A stretch of 64,000 nt of DNA from Ancylostoma caninum (Eukaryota > Nematoda > Chromadorea > Rhabditida > Ancylostomatidae), in assembly GCA_037903475.1 (NCBI GenBank), contig JBAJFG010000491.1, positions 552,354 through 616,353 on the forward strand, given 5' to 3'. This document shows positions 14,601 through 26,400 of this stretch, in pieces. Numbering within the stretch: position 1 is the stretch's first letter; the number at the start of each line of letters is the position of its first letter. Below the pieces are notes generated by a model. The model ran no database searches. It saw only the letters and a list, made by a program, of their open reading frames with translations, and was not told where the DNA came from. The position numbers and the translations under genes are program-made.

Positions 14601-15149
14601 ACTGTGTACCTATATTCAAAAGCTCCACCACCCTTAAACGTTTCGTCCCTGAATGGACAACATTTTCAGAATTTTTATATGTCACTCCTTTTTCCAACTG
14701 TTTTTTACATTATGTTTCCTCTGCCTGGATGTCCCATTTTTTTCGCACAGACCCCCTTATTATTGTGACGCCGAATATCGTTATCAATTTCACTGCTACA
14801 ATAACTACTAAAAAACAGGTCGAGCGGCACTAAAATAGTTACTGCGTTTACCAGGCAGTTAGTACAATCTTGGGCAGCTTGTATAGACTAGAAGCCATTA
14901 TGCTCTTCTAAAACGGACGAGATTTTATCGAGAAAAGACATATACGTATTTCTCACAGTCTTTGCACTATAATTCACCAAGTTTAAGGGGAACCTGCACT
15001 GCAGATACAGCTGCACTGCAAATGCAGCACATTTCATTGAAAATTATTCTTTCGGGATTGCCTTGATTTGTCCTATCGTGAGCGAAACTAAGTAGGTGTT
15101 CCCTCTGCTCCAAATTTTGCCCATTCAAACTGCTTAAAGCGCCGTCCCA

Positions 15150-15490
15150 CCTCGAAACCTTTTTTGAGCCCTTCACATGAAATAGTCTCTGAGAGCTTTC
15201 GACCACAATTGTATAGATGATTCCGTGCAAAATTGCTGAGGAAAAAAACCGCTTCCGAGCCCCAATTCTTGGAGAGCATGTATGTGGAGCCGGTGGATGC
15301 TTCCTAAATAATTCTTCCCCGGAAACGTCACACCTTTCTCATAAAATTCGTACACCTCGCGAGAGCTGCTTATGCACTTCCTGACAGAAGAAAAAGTGAA
15401 ATTATGCTCTATGTTTGATTAGCAAGGCAGTACATGAAACCCTGTCACTCCGTCTTGGCTCCGCCCACAGCCTTCTCAAAAAATTATGAA
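15150..15490. repeat. Dispersed repeat, copy 1
   Basis: Shares ordered blocks with 24160-24480: GTGCAAAATTG, TTCCGAGCCCCA and TTGGCTCCGCCCACA occur in the same order and similar spacing. Further similarity follows at about 16400-16560, including GACGATGTCTT. The sequences are diverged, so this looks like an old interspersed family. Nothing indicates coding capacity. Confidence 0.5.
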
Positions 15491-17396
15491 AGAAAAACTG
15501 CCCTTCAAATCAAGTTTGCACGGAATGATTTATACTACAGGCTGCGGCAAAAGTCTTTGTACAAGCATAATCGATCTTCAAAACATGGAGAAGAAGATAT
15601 TGAAAAAATTGATAGTTGGTATGAGTCGGCAGTTTAGTTGTGAACATAAATAATATTTTTGATCCCAGAATTTCATTCGCTGGTAGCGGCCAAGGCTTGG
15701 AAAATAGCAGATGCGACATTGGCTCGACGCGCATGCTGATGAAGTCAAATTCACCTCGGGGTTTCTCTAAAGTTTCGGAACAGGGTCCAAATTCCTGCGT
15801 GGTGTTGAGAACGTCTTGGTCCATAGAATCTTCAAAACACCACGGAATCTTCCAAGATAGATGTAGGACCTCGATAGGCGATTATTTATCCCCACCTTTT
15901 TAGCAGAGAAAGAAATGCTCACTTTAGGAGGCACTTTCATCCTTTTATAAATCCCAAAATAGCATGTATACATTAAAAAAAAAGCAATTTAACAAGTTCA
16001 GCACAAAAAAAAACAGCGGTGAAATCGCCGATCAACAAGCGAGAATAGCTTTGGTAGCACAATTTCCGTATTTGTTGGCAAAAATTTTGAACACTGATAA
16101 AATCGAAGGTAGCAATGAACCTAAAGGTACCCAACCCATTTTTGAAAATTTTTTTGAAGATGTTTCTAGATTCCATAGCGCAAAGCTTCTACTAACTCGT
16201 ACAGGAATTTGGGACCTCTTCGCAAGTAGATAGGGAAGTGGTGGCCGGAAACGACCTCCACTACCTGCGCGCCAGAGTCCGCGAGTCACCTGGACTTTCC
16301 GAAGTCTGTGTACCTACAAGAGCAGCGAACGTTTGTCAAAAATAACATTCATGCTCGGAACTTCATTATAAACAAAAAATGACCATTTGTTTTTCGAGGT
16401 TGCTCTTCCGTATGTTTTCAGCGAGCGATTGTGCTTGTCCAAAAAGACTTTTGCTGCACCTGTATTCCGATCAGTAGCTACTAGAGATTCTCTTCGTGCA
16501 AAAGTCTCAAAAATGATTCTGAAGTGGGACGATGTCTTCAAAAATCATATCATCCGCCGTTCGGGAGAAATCCCCCCTATGTTTTCCAATTTGAACATGA
16601 TGACTGGTCTGGTAACTCTCGGTTTCCCTTACGATGGAATGCTGTTATTGGTAGGCAAGTGAACCATAATCTGGTTTTTTGAATAATTTTTGAAATGGCA
16701 ATTCTGTCTCTTTTTTTTCTGAAGTAGTAATTTTGTCCATGCAGCCTGTTTCACGTTAGAGAGATTAAATTTGCCATGGAATCCATGGGATGAAAAAAAT
16801 TTCTTGAAGTGCTAGGCTGTCAACGTCCATAATCGACCGTTCGGGGTACCTACCCTTAGACATGACGCTCCACATCCCTCCCCTCTAATCTGTAAGTTCT
16901 GCTGCTGAAATATTCAGCTGTGGTGATTCCTGAATTGATCCAATGCTAGTTAATTCGCGAATGCACAAAATTCCGTGCAAACTGGAAGTTTTTTCGCTTG
17001 AGGATACGAATTTGCTCTTGATGGATGCTCTGGATCAACATGGTGGCACAAAAGGGAAGCATAACACATAGTTAGCGTCAATAGGTGTGCGTTTTTTGTG
17101 GCCCCGAAGAGCACGCTGCGCGACCGCGCCACTCGCGATGGAATCGTAGTCAGGCCTTTCGTGATAGTTGTTCATCATGTTTGTGACGGTAACTATCAGG
17201 AAAACTAACCAAATATCAAGGAAAACCTGTAGTTTATTGCCCCTGAGCCCCTGAGAGGATCTCAACGCGAGCGGCGCGGTCGGGTTGCGTGCTTCATGCA
17301 CGGCCATTGACGCTCACTGTGAGTTAATTCAAGTTTGCTATTTCAGGACTTTACTAATGAAAGGATTGCAAGAAAAATGGAAGAACGAATGCTCGC

Positions 17397-18068
17397 TTGC
17401 TCTCTTCTCATGAGCACAGAAGAAGACAAATTTCCATGGCAAGGCGGTCGCAAGACTTATTGAGAGCCATCGTTAATCAATTGCCAACTAATAGCGAGCG
17501 ATTGGCGGCAGAGATGCGCTTGATTCGCCGAATACATAATCAGAGCCTTTGCCGTTGTGTTCTCGGCCTTCTTCAGACGATTGTTCAGCGTCCGAGTGGC
17601 TTGGAGCACCCCCCCCCCCACTCGAGCGCGGTCGCTGCATTGTTGGAAGACATTACTTGTGAGGTAATGAGGAATATTCGGCATCGAGTGCTCAGTGTGG
17701 CTTTAAGAGAAATTGCGACTCACACGATGAATTCATGGGTAGTGAAGAATTTGCCTGATATGGTTGCCTATGTTGATTGCAGTATGAAAAAGCGCAAACA
17801 AACCCTAAGCTTGTCGTCCCAGTCGCAAAGCTCGCGGCTCAGCTGCCAGATTCTCACAGAGCTTAGCCCACATACTTTGCCTACACATGTGTTCTCTCAA
17901 TTTGTCAAGACTACGATGAAGTTGAAAACGACAGATCGAATATTATATCTATCTTTCAACTTTTGTCGAAAAATAGCTGATGTTTTTGACGAACGAAGAA
18001 GCAGGAAGTACGAGCGAGTTCTGCGGTATTGGTTACCTTCATGGAACAGGAACTCATCACAGCTGTGA
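17397..18068 (+). CDS. Unrecognised 223-codon single-exon ORF
   Basis: This is the longest uninterrupted frame in the window and is unusual for AT-rich worm DNA, so it may be a gene or a fairly recent relic. The frame opens at 17397; a second Met at 17436 (MARRSQDLLRAIVNQLP) may be the real start. The predicted protein is basic, rich in Leu, Arg and Ser, with amphipathic helical stretches (LAAEMRLIRRIHNQ; LLEDITCEVMRNIRHR) and no membrane segment or signal peptide. A run of C bases near 17610 lies inside the frame. After the stop, another frame stays open from about 18020 to the TAG near 18168 (MEQELITAVNGYYGLLLTRL), which could mean a frameshift has cut the C-terminus. I do not recognise the family. 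Confidence 0.4.
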   Translation: MLSSHEHRRRQISMARRSQDLLRAIVNQLPTNSERLAAEMRLIRRIHNQSLCRCVLGLLQTIVQRPSGLEHPPPHSSAVAALLEDITCEVMRNIRHRVLSVALREIATHTMNSWVVKNLPDMVAYVDCSMKKRKQTLSLSSQSQSSRLSCQILTELSPHTLPTHVFSQFVKTTMKLKTTDRILYLSFNFCRKIADVFDERRSRKYERVLRYWLPSWNRNSSQL

Positions 18069-18168
18069 ATGGCTACTATGGCTTGCTTCTAACAAGGTTG
18101 AGACACGCAAAACGAGCGTTCAGGACTGGGATTCAATCAACGATAACCAAGCAAACCAACGATGAGTA

Positions 18169-20456
18169 GTGTGATCACTCATCGTATAGACTATTTATTT
18201 CCATTGGGTTGGACAATAAGTTCCTGCGGTTTTTTCAACTCGATTTTTAAGAGGATTTGAACTAGCTTTGATAGCCTTTCATAGGTCTTCTTGTAGCTCT
18301 TGTTTCGCTCTTCACGAATATTGTTACCAATTTCCCCAGTTCTCGCTACTTCTCATTTTCTGTCGAATGAAAGGTGACCCTTCAATTCGACAACAACAAT
18401 TGTACATTTCCGACACCTCCAACTGTTCCACTACAATAGTGGAACAAATGCAGCTGGAGTTTCTGAGTATTTTAACAGCGTCTAAGTGGAAGCTACTACT
18501 GTTGAATGGACAGCGCAGTAGTAGGTGTCTGCTCCACTGAGCTCGGTTTTGGGCTGGCGGATGCACCTTGTTCTGTACGCGCAGTTTGTAGAGTTATGAG
18601 ACGATTTTTCCCAAGGGCTTGCTCTAGATGTGAAGAAGAAGCACTAAGGATACTCACATTCAGAAAAATCTAAGCTCATCTGGTCTACACTGTGAGAATA
18701 TACTGAATGTTCAGAAAAACCGCACGAGCTTGCTGCCCTACCTAATATGTAGAAGACGCAGGTCCCGAAAGTTGACTTGCTATCCTTCTCTTCTCTGCAA
18801 TACCTTTAGTAGGTGTCCTTTGCATTTAGAAAGTAGGAAATATTCGAAAATTCACAGACACTGCATTTTCAATTTTCCGTTCCCTGAGTGGCTCTCCAGT
18901 AACACAAGCAACTTGGTCCAAAACACCTTACTTTCATTTGTGCTAAAAGGTTGCAGACGTGTTTCAATGGAAAAACGCCCAATGTGCAAAAGGCCCATTT
19001 TCTGCGCCGCCAAAATCGACTATAAATCGAGTTTGGGCGTTGCCTAAAATTTCGATAACTTTGCTGGCAAATGGTTTACCATCCGTCATCGTCTTCAGGG
19101 TTTTTGTAGTTTGGGTGCCAGCCACCTTGCGCAGTTTCAGGAGCTCTATCTACTCAAAAAAAAATCGCCAGCGAACTCCCAAAAATGGCGGTCACGGATT
19201 CCTCCACTTTGCAGCTTCTCGTGTTCTGAACATAGGGCGCTAGGGACGTGCTCATAGAAACCCTGATAACTCTGCAGCACGAATACAGCCCGAATGGCGC
19301 AGTGGTTCTAGTAGAATCCCTAGCAGCAACAGTTCGCAGTTGTTACTATCCTCCCCTCAATTGCTGCCATCCCTCAGCAATCGTTGTCAAAATGACGAAA
19401 GTTTGAGCAGTAATCAAGGGGAGAATTGCAGCAACTGGCAATAGTCCTACTCGAACGATTACGCCGTTTGGGCTGCGTTCGTACTGGTCTTCAGAAATCA
19501 TAGAAATTATACCGCTTGTCAAGGTTGTACTCCGGTAAGGTAGTAGGAAAAATAATGTCGGCGAGAAAAAAAAAACAGGACTTCTTCACCAACCAAAGAG
19601 CTGCTTCACTTAATGGTCTTCCTTGCCTGTTGACATTTTATTTAGAGTTTCAAAGTGATGATGAAGTATTTGCTCGGACCTCATATGGCTGCCTCACTGC
19701 AGTTTCTAACGTTCAGTAGGGTAGCTACGACCTCTGTACCATGGGTGATAGGTATAGTTTGACCACTTGGAATTCGTTACCTGCGTCAGAATGTATGTAC
19801 TTGTTGCCTTCAAACGACAAAAAAAATGACTTGACATTGCATTTTGTCTCAAGTTACTTTGGGAAAAGTTCTGTTTGAGTGCGCATAAGCCTGTCGCAAT
19901 AAATATGGCCCATTTCGAACAAGTCTGTCAAGAAGCACGCTCAGAAAATTTTCATTAGGGTACCAAGGCGCTTTCCAAATGGATCGCTCTTGACTTCATT
20001 CTTCCAAGAAAAACTCGTAAAAAAGTTAACCGTTAACCAGGAAAATAGCCACATTCCATCGTGTCGACGTTTAGAAAAAGTCGGATGTGGCAATTTCGTC
20101 AAGGATTTTTTAATCCATGCTCAAAGAGAGTGAGAGCAGTATCTTGCATATTTAATATTTATTCATTCATTTAATACACGCGAGCTGTTCTAACAACAAA
20201 ACAGAAACATGGACACGCATAAATAAATGTGTATTAGTGTTGTCCTATGGAATATGCATTTTATTATAATTAACATGTATCATAGTTCCGTCCCATGGAA
20301 TATGCAAAGAAATTCTCTATTAAACTGTTCAAAATAACTTATTCTAATCAATAACTATGTAAACAAAACAATCACTGCTGGACGGCAATCTAAGTGCTCT
20401 TACGAAATGAGCCAAGGAAAACTAATGAGCATTATACAGTATGTATTGTTTTGGGT
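18169..20456. other. Intergenic, no gene supported
   Basis: Lies between the unrecognised ORF and the 3' end of the guanylyl cyclase gene. It contains one inverted-repeat element (19279-19482) and otherwise no frame with family motifs. The cyclase 3' UTR should lie in the right-hand part, but no polyadenylation site is assigned. Confidence 0.4.
19279..19482. repeat. Inverted-repeat element with tRNA-like motif
   Basis: About 45 bases at each end are imperfect inverted copies: ACGAATACAGCCCGAATGGC at the left, and a right end finishing GGGCTGCGTTCGT. The left arm includes GGCGCAGTGGTT, which resembles a tRNA A-box. Length is about 204 bases. It looks like a non-autonomous element. Confidence 0.55.
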
Positions 20457-23400
20457 TCACTTGTCGAAGTAGGCGATATCCTTATGAAGAAGCCAGTGCG
20501 TTCGGCATTCACCTTTGCCCTGAAACCAGATCATGGTTATATTATATATTATCAAGTACGTTACAAATACACCAAAGCATACCTTGATATCCATTTCTCC
20601 TCGTTCGGTAGTTACAAATTCTGGATATTCATTAGCAAGAAGATCTTTCGATGCTTGAGATATTTGAATCCTCCCTGGTTCTCCAGTGGATTCCATTCGT
20701 GACGCCATGTTTACCTGAAATAAAGTTGTTTACAAGACTAATATCCAGATTATACGTCATAGATTGGGCCCTGCAGCCTCTCGTTACTATAATTGCTTAC
20801 CGTGTCTCCGAACAGACAGTATCTCGGAGCGTTCAAGCCCACAACGGCAGCAGCCACTGGTCCGCTATGAAAACCCACACGAATGACTAGTTTTTCCGAT
20901 TTTCGGTGAGGGATACGGTACGTGATGAGGAACTGAAATTAGCTGGTGTGGTTAGTTTGTGGCCTATTTTGTGAGCAACCCTTGGCAAACCTCCATTATC
21001 TCGAGGGCAATGTCTGATACATTGCAAATGTGTCGTTTTCCATTTTCTTCAGGTATTCCCGAAACGACCATATAGGCGTCTCCAATCGTCTCGACCTGAA
21101 TTTTTGAACAATAACCCCTTTTTTTCTTGTTCTATCTGAGGTGAAATATTTTACTCAATTTACCATTATTTATTGCTTTTAATGACTGTATTACTAGGGG
21201 AGTGTGCGGTGCAGTGGCAAGTGGCGCGCTGCGCACGCACACGGTGGTTCGATCCCGCCTGAGGCCAACCAAGCCCTCCATTCTCTCAGGGCTGGGATTC
21301 ATGAAAGGATAACCAAGCAAACCTAGGCTAGCAAACCAGTTTTTGCCATCTGCTTCTCTTAGCTCTATGTAGTCAGTACGACAACCAATCAGGCTAGCCA
21401 TCTCTGGTTTGCTTGGTTATCATTCTGTGAATCCCAGCCCAGGTCCGTAAACTGTTACCAAAGGAGTGTGGTAGGATGAAGCGTTGACTCGGTACATCAG
21501 ATTCAATCCTTCAATCCACTATACACATTCAATGCCTCTACAATGCTCAGATGAAGTCGAGTGCGTTGCGCATTCCGCGAACGGGGTTAATTACACGGCA
21601 CGCTTTATTCTTTATCCTTAGTTTTCGCAGAATACATATTGCCATGCAGCCACGCTCCTGTAATGTACACAATGGTCAGGAATACACACCTTTTTCAATT
21701 TCAAAGCATCTTTTGACCACTACTCATCGATCGAATGATGTCTTAGATAACCCAAGATTTTGACAGTCGCAAGATGTTGACAAAGCAAAAGGCTTGTCTT
21801 TTGTGTGGAAGGATGCTCAGGCTTGGAGAAGCATGTCATTTCGAGTTGAATATGAGTGCTATTCGGTTGCTAGTCGGTCGCGACAGAGAGAGATATCTCA
21901 TGATAGCACCACTAAGTAAAATCTCCTTCAGACGCATCCGAAGGCGTCCTGGCATCGATGGAACAGTGCGGACGCAACTGCGGACAAAGTCACTCCATCG
22001 GCCCCTCTGAGCTGAAAGACTACACAGCAGTTTATATCGCAGAAATGCGATTTTCTAACTTTAGAAAATTCACATAACTGCGTGCGAGCATAGAAAATTC
22101 TTCAGCGCGCGAACATAAACAAATGCGCACCATCTGATAAGCGAGATGCGCGATTATGTATAAAAAAAGAGGAACGGGAACATCATGGTGAGATCATTTT
22201 ACTTTCTTAAACTTGCCTTCCTTCTTTATGCCTTTTTTGTTCGCTTATTTCTGCATTCGGTTATTTTTTGCAATGTTCGATGTTCGTTTAATTTTTGCTC
22301 TATTTTCTCCTCAAAGAACGGTTTAATTACCCAAGTTTAAGTTGAGGGAAATAAATCTGGCTGTGTCGTCTCGCGTGGCAAGCGTTTGAACTGAATCGAT
22401 CGAAAAATTCTCAATTTGTGGAAAACACTTGCATGCAATTACGCCTTTTCTCAGGCAATCCTCGTTCTGATACCTCAATTCTATTGGAAAAAGAAGGTGG
22501 GTACAATGGAGGAGAACAAGCCCCAGTCTTTTCTGCAAAGCATCCATTGGCAATACAGATTTCACAACTAACCTTATATCCATCACGTTTGTTGATAATT
22601 TCGTCGAACCCTGAGTAGACGCTGTTGAGGAGGTTGACAACCTGAAATAATCTGTATTATTTTTCTAACATACGAAGATGGACAAGCAAAGCTGACCTCA
22701 ATCGGACTCGAAGAACCGCAGAGTTTCGTGAAGCCAACTACGTCGGTGAAAAGCACTGTAGCCGAAGAGTACATCTTCGGAGCCACTGGACGACCGTTCT
22801 TCAGCTCGTTAGCCACGTACCTAGTCAGAACGGTTATAGATTCCTAGAATAATGCTTCTGCTAACTTCTGTGAAGACTAATTACTTTGGTAAAAGTTGAG
22901 AAAGTATCTTGTCAGCACGTAATGTTGCCTGCTCCAACATGGCGGTTCGTTCACCCACGAGCTTCTCCAGGTTGTTGGCATATTCTTCCATCATTCGGGT
23001 CATTGAATCGACGAGACTTCCTTTTCTGAAAATTCATGAACTCTGCGATTCACTCGACGATCAACACCAGGCGTCACATACGTTTTCATTATGGATTCCG
23101 TGGACAATCTCACTCGACGGATAGAAGGCCGTGCTTCTGGAGAGTCGTGCCAACAATCCTGAAGGACAGAGTATTTGAACGTGTTTTTAGCAAGCACTAC
23201 AGAGCATTCAGCACTCACCTGCAGGAGAGCTTGAAGATCAGGGTGCAGCTGTTTGTCCTTTTGGATCTGTGGTCGAGTAATCTTCTCTCCTTCCGCTGCT
23301 TTTGTACTGATTTCTAAGCAAAAACTAATCTCTATCAGCAGTCGTCATTGGAATGTCATGCTGCAGTGCATGTGATTTCGTTCACAAACGTCTAGTACTT

Positions 23401-26400
23401 AGTAGCATTCGTTCAGGAACACCTTGCACCCAATATCATTATTTTGTATAGGCAATTATTCCATACATATCACCTTCCATATGCATTGACAATGTTACTG
23501 GTTCAACTCTTATTAAAAATAACATTCGCGATTATGACAAATGTTGACATACATACATGTATATGTCAAATTAATTCTGGCATTGAACATTTCAGATATA
23601 ACACTTACCGTTAAGATCCACCTTGTCATTGAAGGGCAAAGACCTGAAGAGGATCTCGTACATTACCATCCCAAATGCATAGATATCGGCTGATCTTCTC
23701 TTCTCAATTGTCTAAAAGCACATTTCTCAGAGAAGTTTCGAGGAGTTAGTCTTAGAGGACATTTTGATAGGCCTAGACAAACCTGTGCAACCCATTTCTG
23801 GTCAACGCGACGTTTCTGATTCTTCTCATTGGAAACTCGTATTTCCGGCGCAACGTAGAGGATGCCTGATGTTTGAACATTCGGTAAATAGGCCAATTGT
23901 AAGTTAATAAAAATAACTATCACTGCCAAGACATCGCAAGAAATTTTCCAGGCCATGGATCTAGGAACCTCACTATAAGCATGATCTCCTGCTTTCGACT
24001 GGGAACGGGGTCGCGTGGTTTTTTAAAGAACCAAAACAACCAATTTTTTCCAACAAGCATCAGGCGTTCTTATAATTGAGTAGCCTTTCCTATTTTTTTC
24101 AAATTCTCACAATATTTTTTGAATGCACCTCAGGATCACATTTTAGATTTGAAACGGGTCCCCAGAAGCTGCTGACCACAACCGCACATGTGATCCCGTG
24201 CAAAATTGGCGAAAAAACCGTTTCCGAGCCCCATTTCACGAGGAGACTGTGGGCGAAGCCGAGGGTAGGGGCCAAGGCGCTGTTTGCATGATTCACTTCC
24301 GGGAGCGCACCTTATGGGAAAATCCGTAACTCCAGTGAGAGTGTCTCTTCCACTCCCTATCAGAATAGAAACTGCGAACTATGCGTGGCGAGCAAACTAT
24401 AGTGAGGTGAAAACCTTGTAATTTCGCATTGGCTCCGCCCACATGCTCCTCATTGAGGCTTGAAAACGGGTTTTTTCGGCAGTTTTTCTCGGATCCGCAT
24501 ATACCATTGTGATCAGCAACTACTGGAGACTCTTTTCAGGCGAAAACCTCAGCAGCTGTCGGGGTGAGACGATGTCTTTAAGGAGCTGAATAATCGTTGA
24601 AAGTGACCATCAACAGCACTGCCATACGGAGGGAGGAGAAAACTGAGGTGGAACGCTCACCCACTCTCCTCTCCTCCTCAGCGAAATGGGTGCGACAATA
24701 ATTTCGAAGTGATAAACATACGACAAGTTGTGCCACTGTTTTTGAAAACCTTTATTTCCTTATTTTTATTACTAATTAAGGCAAGGATTGGTTATCGGAT
24801 AAATGCGTGATTCTAAAGGGTATTACTTTTGGCACTAGCTATTTTTTGTCCGGGCAGGTTTTGTTCTAAAGTCATATTGACATGATAACAGGATCTTAAC
24901 GAGAACTTCCTTTACCCAATCTTCTTGGAAAAAGCGATTGGTTAAAACTCACCCGTCTTCTGCGAGACACAAGTTTTTTCATCTCCATCGTCCTTCACCA
25001 CCTCATCGTTGATGCTACCATGCTTAATCCATCTTGTCAGAGCATCCGATATCCCTACAACATTACTCTTTTTACAAATAACACTGAACTATAGCTACAC
25101 CCCGCCCTTAACGCTAGTATATGCACCATAATCTGTTAGTTTGACGAGCCAGTTACGATCTATGAGAGTGGACCATGTGGTGAGTCTGCCATGAAATCCG
25201 ATGTTCGACAGATGAAGATACTCGAGTCCCTGCAACAGATGTGTTTGTAGTCTTAGAGCATCACAGCTTTAGCTGTTCATCAACGTACCAATGTAATATC
25301 CCTTATGAATGCTCCGTGAAACTTCTCGTCCAATATGAAGTGGTCATTGTAGATGACATCCTAAAAGAGAAACTCTAAAATTTTTTTTAACTGTGTGCTG
25401 TACTATCAATTCTGGGCAATGTCATATTCTGCCTCATTCCAGTGCTCCGATGCAAAAAACCGAAGCCGTTTACCTGAAGCGTTCCTCTGGAGCAGAATTT
25501 CCAAAGAAGAAGCAATTCGGACTTCTCATTGAACGCCATTCCCAGAAATGGATTGAGATTGTCATGTACGACCTGCTTCATCTAAATTTGAAGTAGACCA
25601 TATACTAGTCTAGTACCACATCACTTTGGGAGTAGTTCTGCAAAAAGCTGCCCTTGTAGAGCGTATTTTGTAGATTTTAATTTAACATCGACATATACAT
25701 TACCGGTCAGGAGATAGTGAACAACATTGGACCAAAAATTACATCATGAAAATAAGCGCACTCACAGATGCAGAAACGCACCTTCATTAGAAGTGTGAGG
25801 TCCGCTCGTCCAAATTTGATTGGCCTCCGTTGTTCGTACATTTGGTAGGTGGCATGGGTGTTCACTCCAATGATAGCGTGATGCTTCAATGCTACAGCAT
25901 TCGTGTTGGACAGCTTTGTTCTTTGAGAATTCAACGAGAGCTGAAAACAATCTCATTTAAATGACCATAGGACGATTCATGTTTGTTGAATCCGATATCG
26001 TCGAGAAACGACGAGATGGAACTAAAAGAACGACGAGTTCGTGGAGAAACAGTTTTATTCTTCACTAACCATCGACTTCACTTGCTCCTCGTCAACAATC
26101 TGCATGTCATCCCTTAGTATTCTCCACGGCATACTATCCAGCGCTTTGGTCTCGCTATAACGAAAAAAGCTAACGAGCTATTCTATGAATTTTCATCTAC
26201 CCTAATTCGTATGTGGAGTTTTACTTAAGTGCATGTTCAGAGAGGAAAAAGACGATTTCTCTTCATTAGAAATATCATTCATCTCCTGTGGAGTTAATTT
26301 ACACTCTGCCACACGACTGCCAGAGAGACGGGATATCTCAAACCAACGTTGTTAAAGGCAGCACCCAAGGAAAATTTCGTTGCGAAAATTCGGAAAGTTT

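Larger units (their letters stand above)
8800..17396. other. Non-coding repeat-bearing stretch, no gene supported
   Basis: No frame with recognisable protein motifs and paired splice sites was found. Visible features are a GA-rich microsatellite (about 11580-11652), a poly-G run near 11180, and a diverged dispersed repeat between about 15150 and 16560 that recurs near 24160-24620. Confidence 0.4.
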
